A DNA stretch of 30,351 nt from Pelargonium nanum (lineage: Eukaryota; Streptophyta; Magnoliopsida; Geraniales; Geraniaceae): contig JAYMTF010000780.1 of assembly GCA_036897485.1 (NCBI GenBank), forward strand, positions 1 to 30,351. Reading direction: 5' to 3'. Made by a program: the position numbers and the translations under genes. Below are positions 1 through 11,615 of this stretch, in pieces; position 1 is the stretch's first letter; the number at the start of each line of letters is the position of its first letter. Below the pieces are notes generated by a model. It ran no database searches, was not told the origin of the DNA, and saw only the letters and a program-made list of their open reading frames with translations.

Positions 1-92
1 AAAACACCAAAGTTCAAGGACTATTTTTGGTTAAAAAAAGTTTAGAGACCAAATTTGGTTAAAACATCAAAGTTCGGGGACCAAATTGAGTG
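1..92. repeat. Degenerate tandem repeat, about 30 bp x 3, cut by window edge
   Basis: Three imperfect units of about 30 bp follow each other (about 1-32, 33-60 and 61-92). Each has the pattern A-run, 'CAAAGTTC', purines, 'GACCAAAT', 'TGGTT'. The array may continue to the left of the window. Phrases of this type are common in dispersed plant repeats, but I cannot assign a family. No coding potential is visible. Confidence 0.5.
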
Positions 93-3000
93 TTTTACCG
101 AATAACTAAGATCATGAGTTCATTTGTTTTCCTAAAATCCCCACCTACTGAAAATACTACACAACTAACACAAGCACATATATATTTCCTTTATTGCGTA
201 AAAAGACACTTCACTAACCATCCACTACTCACTTTTGACTTCAATACTAATAGCATGTTTGACTCTTTTCAATTATAGTTTCCAAAATCTCCATTGATCT
301 TAGACTTTCAACTTCCAAGTCAAGACCATTGATGAGTGCTTGATATGGGCAACTCGTAAAAGAGGTATGCCACGTCAAGCATTTTTTGTTAGACGCTTCA
401 CGTGATCTTCACATATAAAATACGAGAATTTTTATTATTTGAGTAATGTCATATGTTTTAAATATTGTATAAAGTATTTATATGAAATGGTGAGCAGTGA
501 AATACGACATACAAATTGTTTTATTGATATCGTTAGTTCCATGTTTGGATAGCTTTTTCTGTATTAGTTTTCATTTTCCTTCTTGGGTCTCTGATCCTCT
601 CCCGTGCTTGGGTTGTTTTATTTTGATATTCGGGTTTGATAAATGAAAAGTACCGCTACTTATAGAAACAACCTAAATGAATTATAATGCACTATGTTAT
701 GTATGAAATTATTTTTGTTAGGATAATGCCAATATTTACTCATTGGTTAAAACTAATGGATATGGCTAAAATTTGAGGATAGGATTTGGTGTGGTCCCCT
801 TATTCTGTTGTTATTTGAATGTTTTCTTCTTTCTCTTAGAACAATTATATTTTAATTTGAATCAACACCTATTCAAAAAATGCTTTTCACACATATAAAA
901 TGTTCACTACTTTGTATATTCACTATCACTATGTATGCATTATGATCTTCTCTTCTTCTTTTGTCAGTGACTCTTTATCCATTGATGAAGTTATAAAATG
1001 CATCAATGTTTTTCATGTTCCACAAATGATTTGGACACATTTTATATCATGAGTTGTCTAGCTAGTGATATATATCAACTTTTTAGCTATGTATTTGGCA
1101 TGTCATGTATATAAATATCCTGTATTTATGATTTTTATAGTTTACTCTACTTCTCATTATTGATAAACTCGACCCTCAATTTTAAATTTCGGTGCATAAA
1201 TATACTCAGTGGCGGACCCACTACAGCCAATGGGGGTGTCAACTGACCCCCATTATTAGACAAAAATATATACTTGATTAATTTTCGATACAGACAAATA
1301 TGTACATTTTATTGTAAATCTTAAATTTGATTTGAAACCCGTAAATTTTTTGAGTCGTAATAAAATGAACTTCTTGAAAAACAAACCAGAACTCGTCTGA
1401 AAACTCGAAGTGTCGGCTTGTAAGGAATAAAAAAATACAAATCACATCGGAAGTGGGGTCTCAAATGGGACAAGAGATGGTGATATGTAATACAAAGGCC
1501 ATTGAAATATTTGTAAGATGTGTGTTGATATATAATTGAGTTCACATATGTGCAAATACAAATCATAGTGTCATTTTCACCTTTGAAATGCTTACTCTCC
1601 TTGTTTACAGAATAACTTAATTCTTTTCATTTGTTGAATATGTGATTGTGTTATAGGAATTATTCTTTGAATCTGTGTTTAGAAATGTTGTCAAATTTAA
1701 CTTGGAATTTGCTCTCTAAATTTTTGTATTTGAATTGAAATTGGCAAAATAAATTTCGTTTATTATAACATAATTCTTGAACGTTCGAGTTTAAACACAA
1801 ATTAAATTTCACCCCATACTGCCGGTAAGGAAATTTGAACTCGATACCTCAAAAGAAATTTAAAGCGCTTAAACCGTTTGGCCCAACAAGTCTTGATTGA
1901 ATTAATTATATAATTATACAATTGTAATATTTTTAACCTTTCATGTTATAAGACATGTACCATGCATATGCATATTATTTATAATACTTGGATATGAATA
2001 ATGTCAAAAATTATTATTCACGTTTATTGGTGTATTCTTATATATAATGGTAATTTACAATAAAATGTTAATGAGTTGGGCTGAGTTTTGTCGAGATCGA
2101 CCTTGACTATTGTAATTGTGTCAAGTTCGAACTCAAATGTATAAACTTGTTCAATATCAAATTGAACTCGAGTTAAGAAAACAAATAACCGAGTTGAACT
2201 ATAAAAAAATTAAATTAAATTTTACTGATGATTTAACATAACGCATTCATTTTATTTTTAACATTCTCCCTATACTGGTTAATATTGGCGTTAGCTGAAT
2301 TGTCTTTGCGCAACTAATATACTCCAAATATCTCTTACTCTAAAATATTGAAGAAACAAACAATTTGAGTAGCATAGACTTAAGTCATTAATTATTATGC
2401 AAGTTAAGACAAATTTTAGTCTTTGACAATAGATCTCCTTTCTTTTTATCTTGTAAATTTTCACCTTTTAGAAAGTATTGGTGATAAACACTCATTATTA
2501 TACATAAAAATTGATAAATAATAAAATCGGTCTCTCACAAGACGATATGCGAACAACATCTTTACATCATTACTCATTATTTGGTTGTCATTAACTAACA
2601 AAGAGACCGAAAAAGTAGACTACTTTGAAGAGCTCTCGTATATAGCGCCCGTGAGCTCCTTCCACACATATATATGGTGAGCGCTCCAAAAGGAGCTCGA
2701 TATAGTCATGCGTGGTGCTCACTTTCTCTCTTGACTTTTTACTTTTATTTTGAATTCTTATTTTATTTTTTATAACAAAATATGATACTTTCTAGAGGCT
2801 CTTTCGAAATCTACACTCTCACCTCACCAAAGACCCCTCCATGTGTAGATTTCGAATCTAAGCATTATCATGACATCATCATCGATTTATCACAAATTTT
2901 CATATCCTCATCTTCATATGATTTTTGTAAGTACAAATACTCTTGTTAAAAGAGGAAAAGACTTTTGAACTTCATTTTGAGCATTTGCTCACTACTCACG

Positions 3001-3679
3001 TGATATATATATCCTCTCTAACATACATTTGATATGATTTTTGATATCATAATATTTATTCTCACGTTCTAAGTAAATTTCAATGCTCACGCATTGATTT
3101 TCATGTAACGGTGTTTTCTTACGTTTCGTGCCTAAACTCATAGTTTGAAGGTCGAAAGGACTCCCGACTAAAGTTAAGATCTAGGCTCTTGTCTCGAAAC
3201 GTGGACAAACTACTAGTTGGCTGATTGATCAAAGTTTAGGTTAATAAAGCTTGTCAAATACTAACATTAATTAGAAAATTTGACCTTAAATCTTGTGTTC
3301 CATAATTCTAAACAAAATTTATTCGGCAAAGATGGTTGCAACGATTACTTTGAACCAATTAAAGGAGTAGTAACAATAAGTCTGAACTTTATTTCCATTC
3401 TTTAATTAATAGAACCAAACTTTAAGAATTTCAAAGATTGGTTCTTGTCAAATCATTCCTTGGTACTTGCCTACTTGGTAGTTAAGTTGAAGAACAATAC
3501 TTAAATTTTGTTTTTGTTTTGTTTGTTACATTTCAACATTTTCAGCAAGTGCTATAAATATTGAAGATAGACTTTCTTCATATACCAACTAGCAATCAAT
3601 TCTAACAAAATCAATAACTCCCCTATGTTTGGTAGAGAAATAAAATTCTTCATACATGTTTCAATATCAACCTGCATAA
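93..3679. other. AT-rich intergenic DNA without a supportable gene
   Basis: No frame carries a recognisable domain. Stop codons are dense and no set of exons with plausible splice sites could be assembled. Two patches look like old transposon debris. At about 1206-1258 there is a GC-richer patch containing 'GTGGCGGACCCA' followed by 'GGGGGTGTCAACTGACCCCC'. At about 1812-1895 the phrasing resembles the low-complexity ends of plant retroelements. At 2652-2695 there are short inverted repeats around 'GAGCTCC'. None can be classed from sequence alone. Confidence 0.5.
2662..2697. repeat. Short inverted repeat around GGAGCTC
   Basis: The segment 'GAGCTCCTT' is followed after roughly 28 bases by its exact reverse complement 'AAGGAGCTC'. 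Between and beside them lie related words (GTGAGCGCTCC, GGTGCTCAC) and an ATATATAT stretch. It could be the sub-terminal part of a small DNA transposon or simply a local palindrome. No target-site duplication was identified. Confidence 0.35.
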
Positions 3680-3746
3680 CGATGGAGTGTCGGTCGTAGT
3701 TCTACGACTCCATCGGTCGCCGAACATCACCGATGAGGCGTACCGA
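3680..3746. other. GC-rich compound hairpin in AT-rich DNA
   Basis: An 8-base arm CGATGGAG (3680-3687) pairs with CTCCATCG (3108 bases from neither side, at 3708-3715 in this window). Inside it TCGTA (3694-3698) pairs with TACGA (3703-3707) around a GTTC loop, leaving a one-sided bulge TGTCGG. Immediately downstream CATCGGT can pair with ACCGATG, and GTCGGT of the bulge with ACCGAC at about 3741. These give competing structures. Base composition differs sharply from the flanks, suggesting an insertion or a structured RNA remnant. Identity is unknown. Confidence 0.45.
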
Positions 3747-6700
3747 CAGAATACGTTTTGTTGCAAGTCCGCGCAGATTACTACTTCTCTCATAATACAA
3801 ATCTCAATATTTTATTCCATTTCAGTATAAATGTTTGTTAAATTTTTTAATGCAACTCTAATTAGAAAAATAAATAGCGGAATGAGTTTTTGAAGAAACG
3901 ACAATATAAAAAGGTTTCAAACATAAATCAGAGAGGAAAAAAAACGATGAAAAGTTTGTAAATACATCATTTTGTAATCATCAGTAAAGTAATTATCATT
4001 ACATGATTTATTAATTGACACATCGCTTTGTACTTATACTTTCATAGAATACGTACGACATATGTAACTTTATTCTTTAAATACATACTCTCTTACAAAA
4101 AGTTTTATTGCATGAATGCTATCCTATTGGAGACTTTATTATAATGAACCTATATAATATTTGCATGTTTTTAATTGAGATTGTCAATTTGTAGCGGATA
4201 TTCAACCTAAATTTCATAGGGGAAATTATTTCATTTTATCAATTCGTCAACTTTTCACTAGCTAGTTTAATAGTACAATTAACTTCATATTCAAAATGGG
4301 TCAACGACATATTTAAACGTTCAATTTAAAACATTTTTGAAAATAATATTCGAGTCTATCATCACAAATTGCAACCATAGAATACACATTAGGGGACGTT
4401 TGAGTAATGTTTTCGTCAAGGGACACCCTAATGATCGTAGAATCACATTTTTTTCAATCGAAGTTGAGATGAGTTATTGAAAAGAAAATTGCGTAATTTA
4501 ATGATAATGTAAAATTTTCAATGATACATGAAAAATCATAAAATGAGTAATTAATCGATATTATAGACATGTACCTCGATCGTTTCTGTAACGAAACGCA
4601 ACTGAAAATGTAAACACGGTGGAATTATTCTTACCCAACGTCATGATATTAAAATAATAATATTTATAAGATTCTCATACTATTAAAGAATTCTAGTAGA
4701 ATAAAACTGTCAGATTGGACACCACACAATTCACATGCATTTGGGCTAATAATTTGATTCGAATTCGTGGTCACCTGAAATTCGACATAAAAAATGGAAG
4801 ATTTGGGTAACATAAAACTAACCCAACTAATTTCTAGGTGGTCGGGCGAACTCACACATCTGCAACCAACAACTCACAACTTGAATTAATCCGCATTTCT
4901 TTCGAGTTTGGTCGAGCGAACCCATCTATTTTGTACGTACAACTCGTACTTATTTTCACCAATACCCACAACCCGAACGAACCCACACCATTTCAAAACC
5001 GGGTTAGCATTCGACTCAATCCGACATAAAATTTAAATTGTCACATCTTTCTCATATGAGAAAACAAATACACCATCTGCACTCACATAAACCAACCTAC
5101 CTCCATCTATTGTATTGTGGAAACTCAACCAAATCATAAAATATATCAAATCCGATTACCAGATGCTAATTAGAGCAGCACAAGTAATAATAAATCGTCT
5201 GTTGTTCAACTTTTTATTTTGGTCTAAACCATGAGATTCTTAACGGGCCCACAAACTAGCAGTTGACACTTTTAAGCCGTTTTACCACACCCAGACTCAT
5301 CCTCATTCGAACTGGGTAGGACCACAAGGACGACAAAGCTCTCCCTACCAAGTTGTAACGCACCTGTATTCATTAAGACTCAAACTCGAGACCTCAAGTT
5401 AAACTTTGGATATTATTATTACTCAAAATATAAAATAAAATAAAAAATCATGGACAATGATGATCGTCAAGTTTGTAGATCACAATCATGATCTAAGAAG
5501 TAGTGCCGTACAAAGCATCCACGTGTTGGTTTCACTGTGATCGGCTTTACTACGTAACAAACATCAGAATCTGTCAAAACCATTAGCTTCTTCTTCATGA
5601 ATCCTTCAAAATTGATAGTTTTTATTTTCATTTTTAAAACATTATGGTTAGATTTACAGTTATTCTACGTTGGATTTATTTTATTATTTTTAGGTTTTTA
5701 TATATTTAAGGTAGTTTACTGTTACGTTCACGCGGTTTGCCAAATACCAAATCTTTCACTTTCTTGATCCTTCTTCACAACAGCAAAGCAACAAATTAAT
5801 AGTAAATAATGAATTATAAAACTATAATATATATTTTACTAAACATTTGAGTTCATTAGTTTAATTTTGCGTCCCATGATGATTAAAAATATATTAGTTA
5901 GAAAAGTTTGGTGATGATATGTGAAATATTTTGCCCAATATTTGACGGCTGACATGTGTATCTCAATCGTTAATTTGATCTTAAAAGTCGAACAACGAAA
6001 ACTTGAATTTTTAACCGCTATCCAATACGGTGAAGTATTGCGGTGGTGCTTCCAAGAGAGTGACCGGTGCTAAACACACCGTATAGTACTATGTTTTAAT
6101 TGTGTTGTGTGGTGTCATGTATTCATTCCAAACATATTAAGTTTAAAATTTACGTTGTGGCCATGCTCGGTTAATCATAAATCAATCACCTTATGGAATG
6201 TCCCACCAATTGGGTGGACATTTTTTGGTCATGGTCACAATCTCTGTCGTGCCAATTTGAGTTGACAATTAGACAGACACAACAAACATATTTATCTATT
6301 TCGGGATGCAAGTTAAAAAAAGTAACTTAATGTTAAAATGTTTGAGTGTGCTTATTTAGAGACAGATTAATTTTTGAACAATTTTTATTTTACCAGAATT
6401 TATTTTTTCAGTAAAAAAAAGTTGTTATTTACTTTCTAATTTAAGTCTTAATTCACTAATTAGCTTCTTAAAAATTAAAATCATTATCTAAATTTAAGTG
6501 AAAGCATCTTATGTGATGCGATAAGTCTTAAAAAATTCTTCTAAGTGGATGTGACAAAATGGATATAATTGTAAATAAATTAATAGAAAAATAAAAAAGA
6601 AGAAAGAGTCAAATTTGTAGTCTTTTTTTAATTATTAAATGCGGAAATTCGGTTTCCATAATTATTTTCATTTATTACATATTCTGATATTTTGGATGAA

Positions 6701-7900
6701 AATAGAGAAAAATTCAACATCACATCTTACTTTCTTATCAAGCTATAGATCCAATATCTAAATAAAAACAAAAACAAAAGTAAACGAGAGAAAATCTATT
6801 TTATTATTTTTTGGGTGAAAATTTGAGTTTGTTTAATTTATATACGGCTTATTTAAAACTAATAATTTGAGATTCGAGTCGAGATATAGAAATCAAATTT
6901 TAGATTTACGGATAAAATATGTGGATTTGCACAATTGCACGACTTGATCAAAGCTTAAGCATGTATGTTATATGCAATTCTAATTTAAAAATGAAAAACT
7001 TGAAAATTTTAATATAACTGACCATATATATGAATTTGCGTAAACACAAAATCTGATCCACTTTTTTACGAATTTGAACTGCATGAAATAGGTCTAATTA
7101 ATTTTAGGCCAAGTCAGACAAATTCAAATATTTTACACGCATAACCTAATAACTTATATTGAAACCGTAAGAGAATTATGACTCAAAACCAGAATAGTGA
7201 GCTCTAAATCTTGGAGTAAGATGATATGGTGATTTATTATTTATTTATTAGAGAATCAAAATATTGATATAATAAATAATAATCATAAACAAATTATTTT
7301 TATTTTCAATCTTCATCTTAGCTCTGTTTCTCTTAAAATCAGACACAGTCGTTTTCTAGAAACCTCAAAAACTTCTGTATTTAAATTTGTGGACAGTGTC
7401 TAATATTTTCATGCCTAAACTCTTGTTTGGCTCTGTTTCTGCTCTGCCTTTTTTTCTTTTCCCGGAAAGTTGATTACTTGATTCCTTATCTTTCCATTTC
7501 CCATTCCAACACCAATCATCTTCATCCCGAAAATAAGGATATGGGTCTTTGTTGAAGTAAAGTTTTCTCGAATCTGGTAAACAAAAAAGAAAAAAATTTC
7601 TCATTTTCTTTCCCGGGAAAACCTCCCCTGTTTTGATTTAACTTCAAGTTTTAAACGTTGAGGCTTGGCAAGAAACGCGTTTCTTCGATTCTGATCAAAG
7701 CAAAAACGTTTTCTTTAAGGCGCAATCTTGTCTTCCTCATTGTCACTCACCGTGAAACACGCCGGAAATCAGTATCTCCGGAGACGGTAGTTTTCTCTAT
7801 TCCACAACATTGCCGTTAAAGACTTTGTTTTTCAGAAAGAAAAAAAAAACAGAGGAGGTAGATATTTAGTTTTATTTCCTTAAAATTAGCTGTCTCAACG
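3747..7900. other. AT-rich intergenic DNA, no gene seen
   Basis: No conserved protein segment is visible on either strand. Around 4830-5030 the plus strand is rich in ACCC/AACCC and CGAAC words, a texture common in degraded plant repeats; its short open frame has no recognisable domain. The last few hundred bases (from about 7330) become pyrimidine-rich and probably belong to the promoter and leader of the DUF789 gene that starts at 8153. Confidence 0.5.
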
Positions 7901-7980
7901 TCTAAAAATAGATGTCTTTGTGGATGGATATGAATTCCTTTTCTTTCTCTTTCTTATAAGGAAACCAAATCCCTACAATT

Positions 7981-8152
7981 TCTCTCTCTCTCTCTCTCTC
8001 TTGCAAAAAAAAAAAAAACTTTTTTCCCTTCTATTTTCTGCTCTGTTCTCTCTGTGATTTTCTGGGCTTCCTCTGGTTTGATTCACTTTCAGGGTTTGGA
8101 GAGAGAAACAGAAAAAAAGAAGCCTCTCTCTCTTCTCTCTCTCTCTAAAGCC
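7981..8152 (+). promoter_or_regulatory. Pyrimidine-rich 5' leader with (TC)n tract of the DUF789 gene
   Basis: A (TC)10 run at 7981-8000 is followed by a 14-base A run and further CT-rich stretches up to the start codon (CT-rich again at 8125-8146). Such tracts are typical of plant 5' UTRs and core promoters (Y patches). The transcription start cannot be fixed from sequence. A 'TTATAAGG' at about 7954 could be a TATA-like element, but this is weak. Confidence 0.45.
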
Positions 8153-10572
8153 ATGGTTTTTGATACTGGGTCAATGCAATCCAACCTAGAAAGCTTCCTC
8201 CATTGCACCACTCCTGCAATCACATCCCAATACCTTCCCAAGGTTGGTGCTTTCTTTGATTTTCACATTTTTACCTCAAAAAAATTCATGGGTTCAATCC
8301 AATTTGATCACTTGTTTGGTTTTGATATGTGGGTTTTTCTTTTTGTTTGCTTCTGTTTCAGTCTGAGATGAGGAGCCTCAATCGGCTATGGCATCCATGG
8401 GAGAGAGAAACTGTTGAGTACTTCACTTTGGCTGATCTCTGGAATTCTTATGATGAATGGAGTGCCTATGGAGCTGGAGTTCCAATTTCCATGGACGACG
8501 GCGAGACTCTTGTTCAGTACTTTGTGCCTTACCTCTCAGCTCTTCAAATCTTCACCAGCAATTCCTCTCTCAACAGCTTCAGGTAAAAAAAAAAATCATA
8601 TTTTTGGTGCCTTTTGATCATGGGTTTTTAGTTTTTAGCATGTTTTTGTAACTTGTATATAGTTGATGTCCATTTGGGTACTTTTGTTCTTGTGATGTTG
8701 TGTAATTGAGATTCTCACAAAACCCAGTAAGTTAAATTTTGTGGGTTTTCTTGTTTTGGTGGCATTTGTTTGGAGCTAACTGAAATTTAGTACTTAGTGA
8801 TCATGAGTACTTATGTTGCTCTTATATTGTTGTGTGATTGAGAATCTATCTAGTGTTTTCGTTCGTGTTTGTGTTATGGTATTCGAGTCCTTGGAATCTT
8901 GTAATTCCGAGTTGAGTATATACTTATGATTTTCTTCTACTGGTGTTTGATGAATTTATAGTAATGTTTGGAACCTTTATGTTTGAGTGGTTGGACTGAA
9001 GAAAGTAATGTGGACTGGACATGAATTGGGTACTTATGTTGCTCTAATATTGTTGTATGATTGAGAATCTATCTATTTTGTTGAGCTTTTTTAGTGTTTT
9101 GATCGCTTTTGTGTTATGCTATTCGAGTTCTTGATGGTTCTTGATTGAATGGACTGGAGAAAGTAATGTGGATGTGAATCGGGGTTAACTTTTTTTTCAG
9201 GGAAGAAACGGATTCAGGCGACGGTGAGACGAGGGATTCTTTTAGTGATTCGTGTAGTACCGATGGGAGCGAGAGTGACAAGTTGTGGAGATGGGATGGT
9301 TGTTCTTCGGAGGATGGAGGGTCCGAGCAAGATAGCCTCTTGCATCTGAATGATAGATTGGGTTATCTTTATTGTCAATACTTCGAGAGATCAACGCCTT
9401 ATGCAAGAGTTCCTCTCATGGATAAGGTACTTTTGTTTGCACAAATACGTGTTTATGTTCTTCGTGTTCAATTTGTTTCTCGTAGCTAGTTATCTTTTGT
9501 TCTTCACTTTTTGTTTAGTCTGTTCATGAAGTGCGTGATGAACAAGCCGAGAAGCATTAGTAATGTTTATGGATCTGTTAGAATCTTGTGTGAAGTCCTA
9601 GTTGAAACTTTTGACTTCCACACACTTCGTTTTGTCCTTTTTAAGTTTTCTGAATAGTTTAATTGATTGTGTCGCTATATTCTCCTCACTTTCTTTCTCC
9701 ATTTGGAACAAAGATAGATTAAGATTCATCTTTTTTCTGTCGTGTGTGATCTTTTATATTTCATAAGCATATGTTCGTGTTTGATATGTTCTTGTCATGT
9801 GACTTTTGCTAACATATGAGATTTTTTCCGTTCTTAGCTTGAGATGATGTTGAGTTTGTGGTCACTCTTTGGTGTGTAAAATTATTCAGATTCCATTAAC
9901 ACCTTATCGGTTCCTTCGCTTTTCAGATCAATGGATTAGCTCAGAGATACCCCGGTTTGATGTCATTGAGGAGCGTAGATCTTTCACCAGCCAGTTGGAT
10001 GGCGGTTTCATGGTCTCTCTCTCACTCTCTCTACATGTTCTCATAGATACTTTTTAATAAAACCCGAAATGATTTTTTTGACGCGTTTTTGTTAATAGAT
10101 ACACATCACATGACCGAAAATATCAGCTAACAATCATTTTCTCGATGTGTCAATATTCAGGTATCCGATTTACCACATTCCCATGGGAAGAACCATAAAG
10201 GACTTGTCCACATCGTTCCTCACGTACCACACACTTTCCTCTTCGTTCCAAGGTACGTATCAGCCCACTTGCAAGATTTTTCGACCCCTACCAACATGTG
10301 CTGATAAAGTATGCCTTTTTGACGCAGATATGGATCTCGATGATGATCTTGAGAGTGCGAAAAGGAAGCGCAAAGAAGGGGAAGACATAACCCTCCCGCC
10401 ATTTGGTTTGGCCACTTACAAGATGCAAGGAAATGTGTGGATATCGGGGAAGGATGGCGCTCGGGACCAAGAAAAGCTTGCTTCTCTTTTGAGTGTGGCA
10501 GATTCATGGCTAAAGCAGCTCAGGGTCCAGCACCATGACTTCAATCACTTCTTGGGTGTGAGGAATGGTTGA
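8153..10572 (+). CDS. DUF789 family protein, six exons, 319 aa
   Basis: Exons are 8153-8242, 8362-8582, 9201-9426, 9927-10012, 10161-10252 and 10328-10572. All introns are GT/AG, phases agree throughout, and the sum is 960 nt ending in TGA. The N-terminus (residues 1-30) leads into the family hallmark: a W-H-P-W-E-R-E segment, 'YFTLADLWNSYDEWSAYGAG' and 'VQYFVPYLSALQIF' (residues about 31-95). Residues 105-150 are an acidic, serine-rich linker. The C-terminal block has 'RYPGLMSL', 'DLSPASWMAVSWYPIYHIP', 'LPPFGLATYKMQG' and 'LLSVADSWLKQL'. The start ATG is followed directly by the usual MQ/NL-E-x-FL motif. DUF789 proteins are plant proteins of unknown biochemical role, so no function is assigned. 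The last intron (75 nt) is in phase and free of stops. Intron 2 contains an internal duplication. Confidence 0.92.
8807..9195. repeat. Imperfect tandem duplication inside DUF789 intron 2
   Basis: A block starting 'GTACTTATGTTGCTC' at 8807 recurs at 9030 (period about 223). Both copies share 'TATTGTTGT', 'GATTGAGAATCTATCTA', 'TTTGTGTTATG' and 'TATTCGAGT'. The trailing 'GAAAGTAATGTGGA' at 9001 recurs at about 9159. The duplication is confined to the intron and leaves both splice sites intact, so no effect on the protein is expected. Confidence 0.75.
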
Positions 10573-11466
10573 GAAAGCAACCACAGGTTTGAGTTGAATC
10601 TCAGTACAAAAAAGGCTCACAAAATGGTCCCCTCTTTTCGGGTTTTTGTTATAGTGTTGTTGTTTGCAGAATCTAGGCATGATCTTGCTTTGTGAGCTCT
10701 TATAAATAGGCCATTTTAGGGCTTTGATCAACACTCCATGAGAGGTTGAGTTGAGTTTTTAGGCTAATTGATGACTCTTTATAGTTGCTTTCTTGGAGGT
10801 TTTGGAACCTATTTGTATAGAGAGATAGAGAGTGTGTGTGAGAGAGAGGCTCTTTTAACTTATATTAACATTCCCTGAAATGTGTAATTTTTATTGAGGT
10901 GTTTATAAAAGAGGTCCTGAAAGATGAGGAGAAAAATCTGAAAATTGCTTCATTTTTTTTGCCCTTTTTTGAAACAGATTTGATGTTTGTGATCTTGTAG
11001 TTGTTATGTGAAGTCATGCAGCACTTGTTTGGGAGAAAAGAAAAGAAAAGAAAAGAAAAGTTCTTTGGTTGCATCAGCAAATGTCTCTTTATTGTTATTA
11101 GGATGGTTTATGTGTGCAAATTTCAAACCATATCAAGATATTTATTTATTTATTTTGTTTTATTTCATCTTCTTTAATGGGTGGTGCTGTGTAGAGTTAA
11201 CAATTTGATTTTAGGTCGGATTTCTTTTGGATAGAAGTTAAAAATCTTAATTCAGACTTGGCTCACAGGAAGCCAGGTTGCAGGTTTACACAAATTTCCC
11301 TACACAAATTTCCCCCAACCCATTAAATTGATCGTATATAATTCTTACAATGTCAGATTTTGAGTGTCTGCAAATTTGAATCCAAGATTAAACAAGAATT
11401 GTGATCTGATTAACAATTGATGAGTGAAATTCAAATCTTTTAAATTATGTTTCCTCCATGACATTT
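10573..11466 (+). other. DUF789 3' UTR and downstream region
   Basis: Sequence after the TGA is T-rich and contains GA-rich stretches (about 10818-10850) and an (AAAAG)5 microsatellite at about 11037-11061. No open frame with a recognisable domain is present. The polyadenylation site is not obvious: no perfect AATAAA was found close to the stop. The first few hundred bases are probably transcribed as 3' UTR; the rest is intergenic. Confidence 0.45.
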
Positions 11467-11615
11467 TAGTTGACTCTTAAAGAACCATAATTGACATGTT
11501 TTGCACTCAAGATTTGTGTGTAATTAGCTCTTCATGACACTAGTTGACTCTCTAAAGAACCACATTTTGACATGTCTTGCACTCAAGATTTGTGTGCAAT
11601 TGGCTCTTCATTATA
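11467..11615. repeat. Two-copy tandem repeat, about 74 bp each
   Basis: The block beginning 'TAGTTGACTCT' at 11467 is repeated from 11541. Both copies contain 'AAAGAACCA', 'TTGACATGT', 'TTGCACTCAAGATTTGTGTG' and end in 'GCTCTTCAT'. The copies differ at a handful of positions. No coding role is seen. Confidence 0.8.

Noticed and set aside
3680..3760. Hammerhead ribozyme (retrozyme) in the GC-rich hairpin, suggested by 'CCGATGAG' and a following 'GAA'
   Set aside because: The core lacks the invariant CUGAUGA and GAAA arrangement, and stem I is not followed by the catalytic core in the right place.
4664..5029. Overlapping short frames on both strands
   Set aside because: Composition is that of a degraded ACCC-rich repeat; no protein motif is present.
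7365..7604. 79-codon minus-strand open frame
   Set aside because: It lies in the pyrimidine-rich upstream region of the DUF789 gene on the other strand and shows no recognisable domain.
8054..8152. Upstream extension of the DUF789 start
   Set aside because: The open frame exists, but it reads low-complexity leader; the ATG at 8153 gives the family-like N-terminus.
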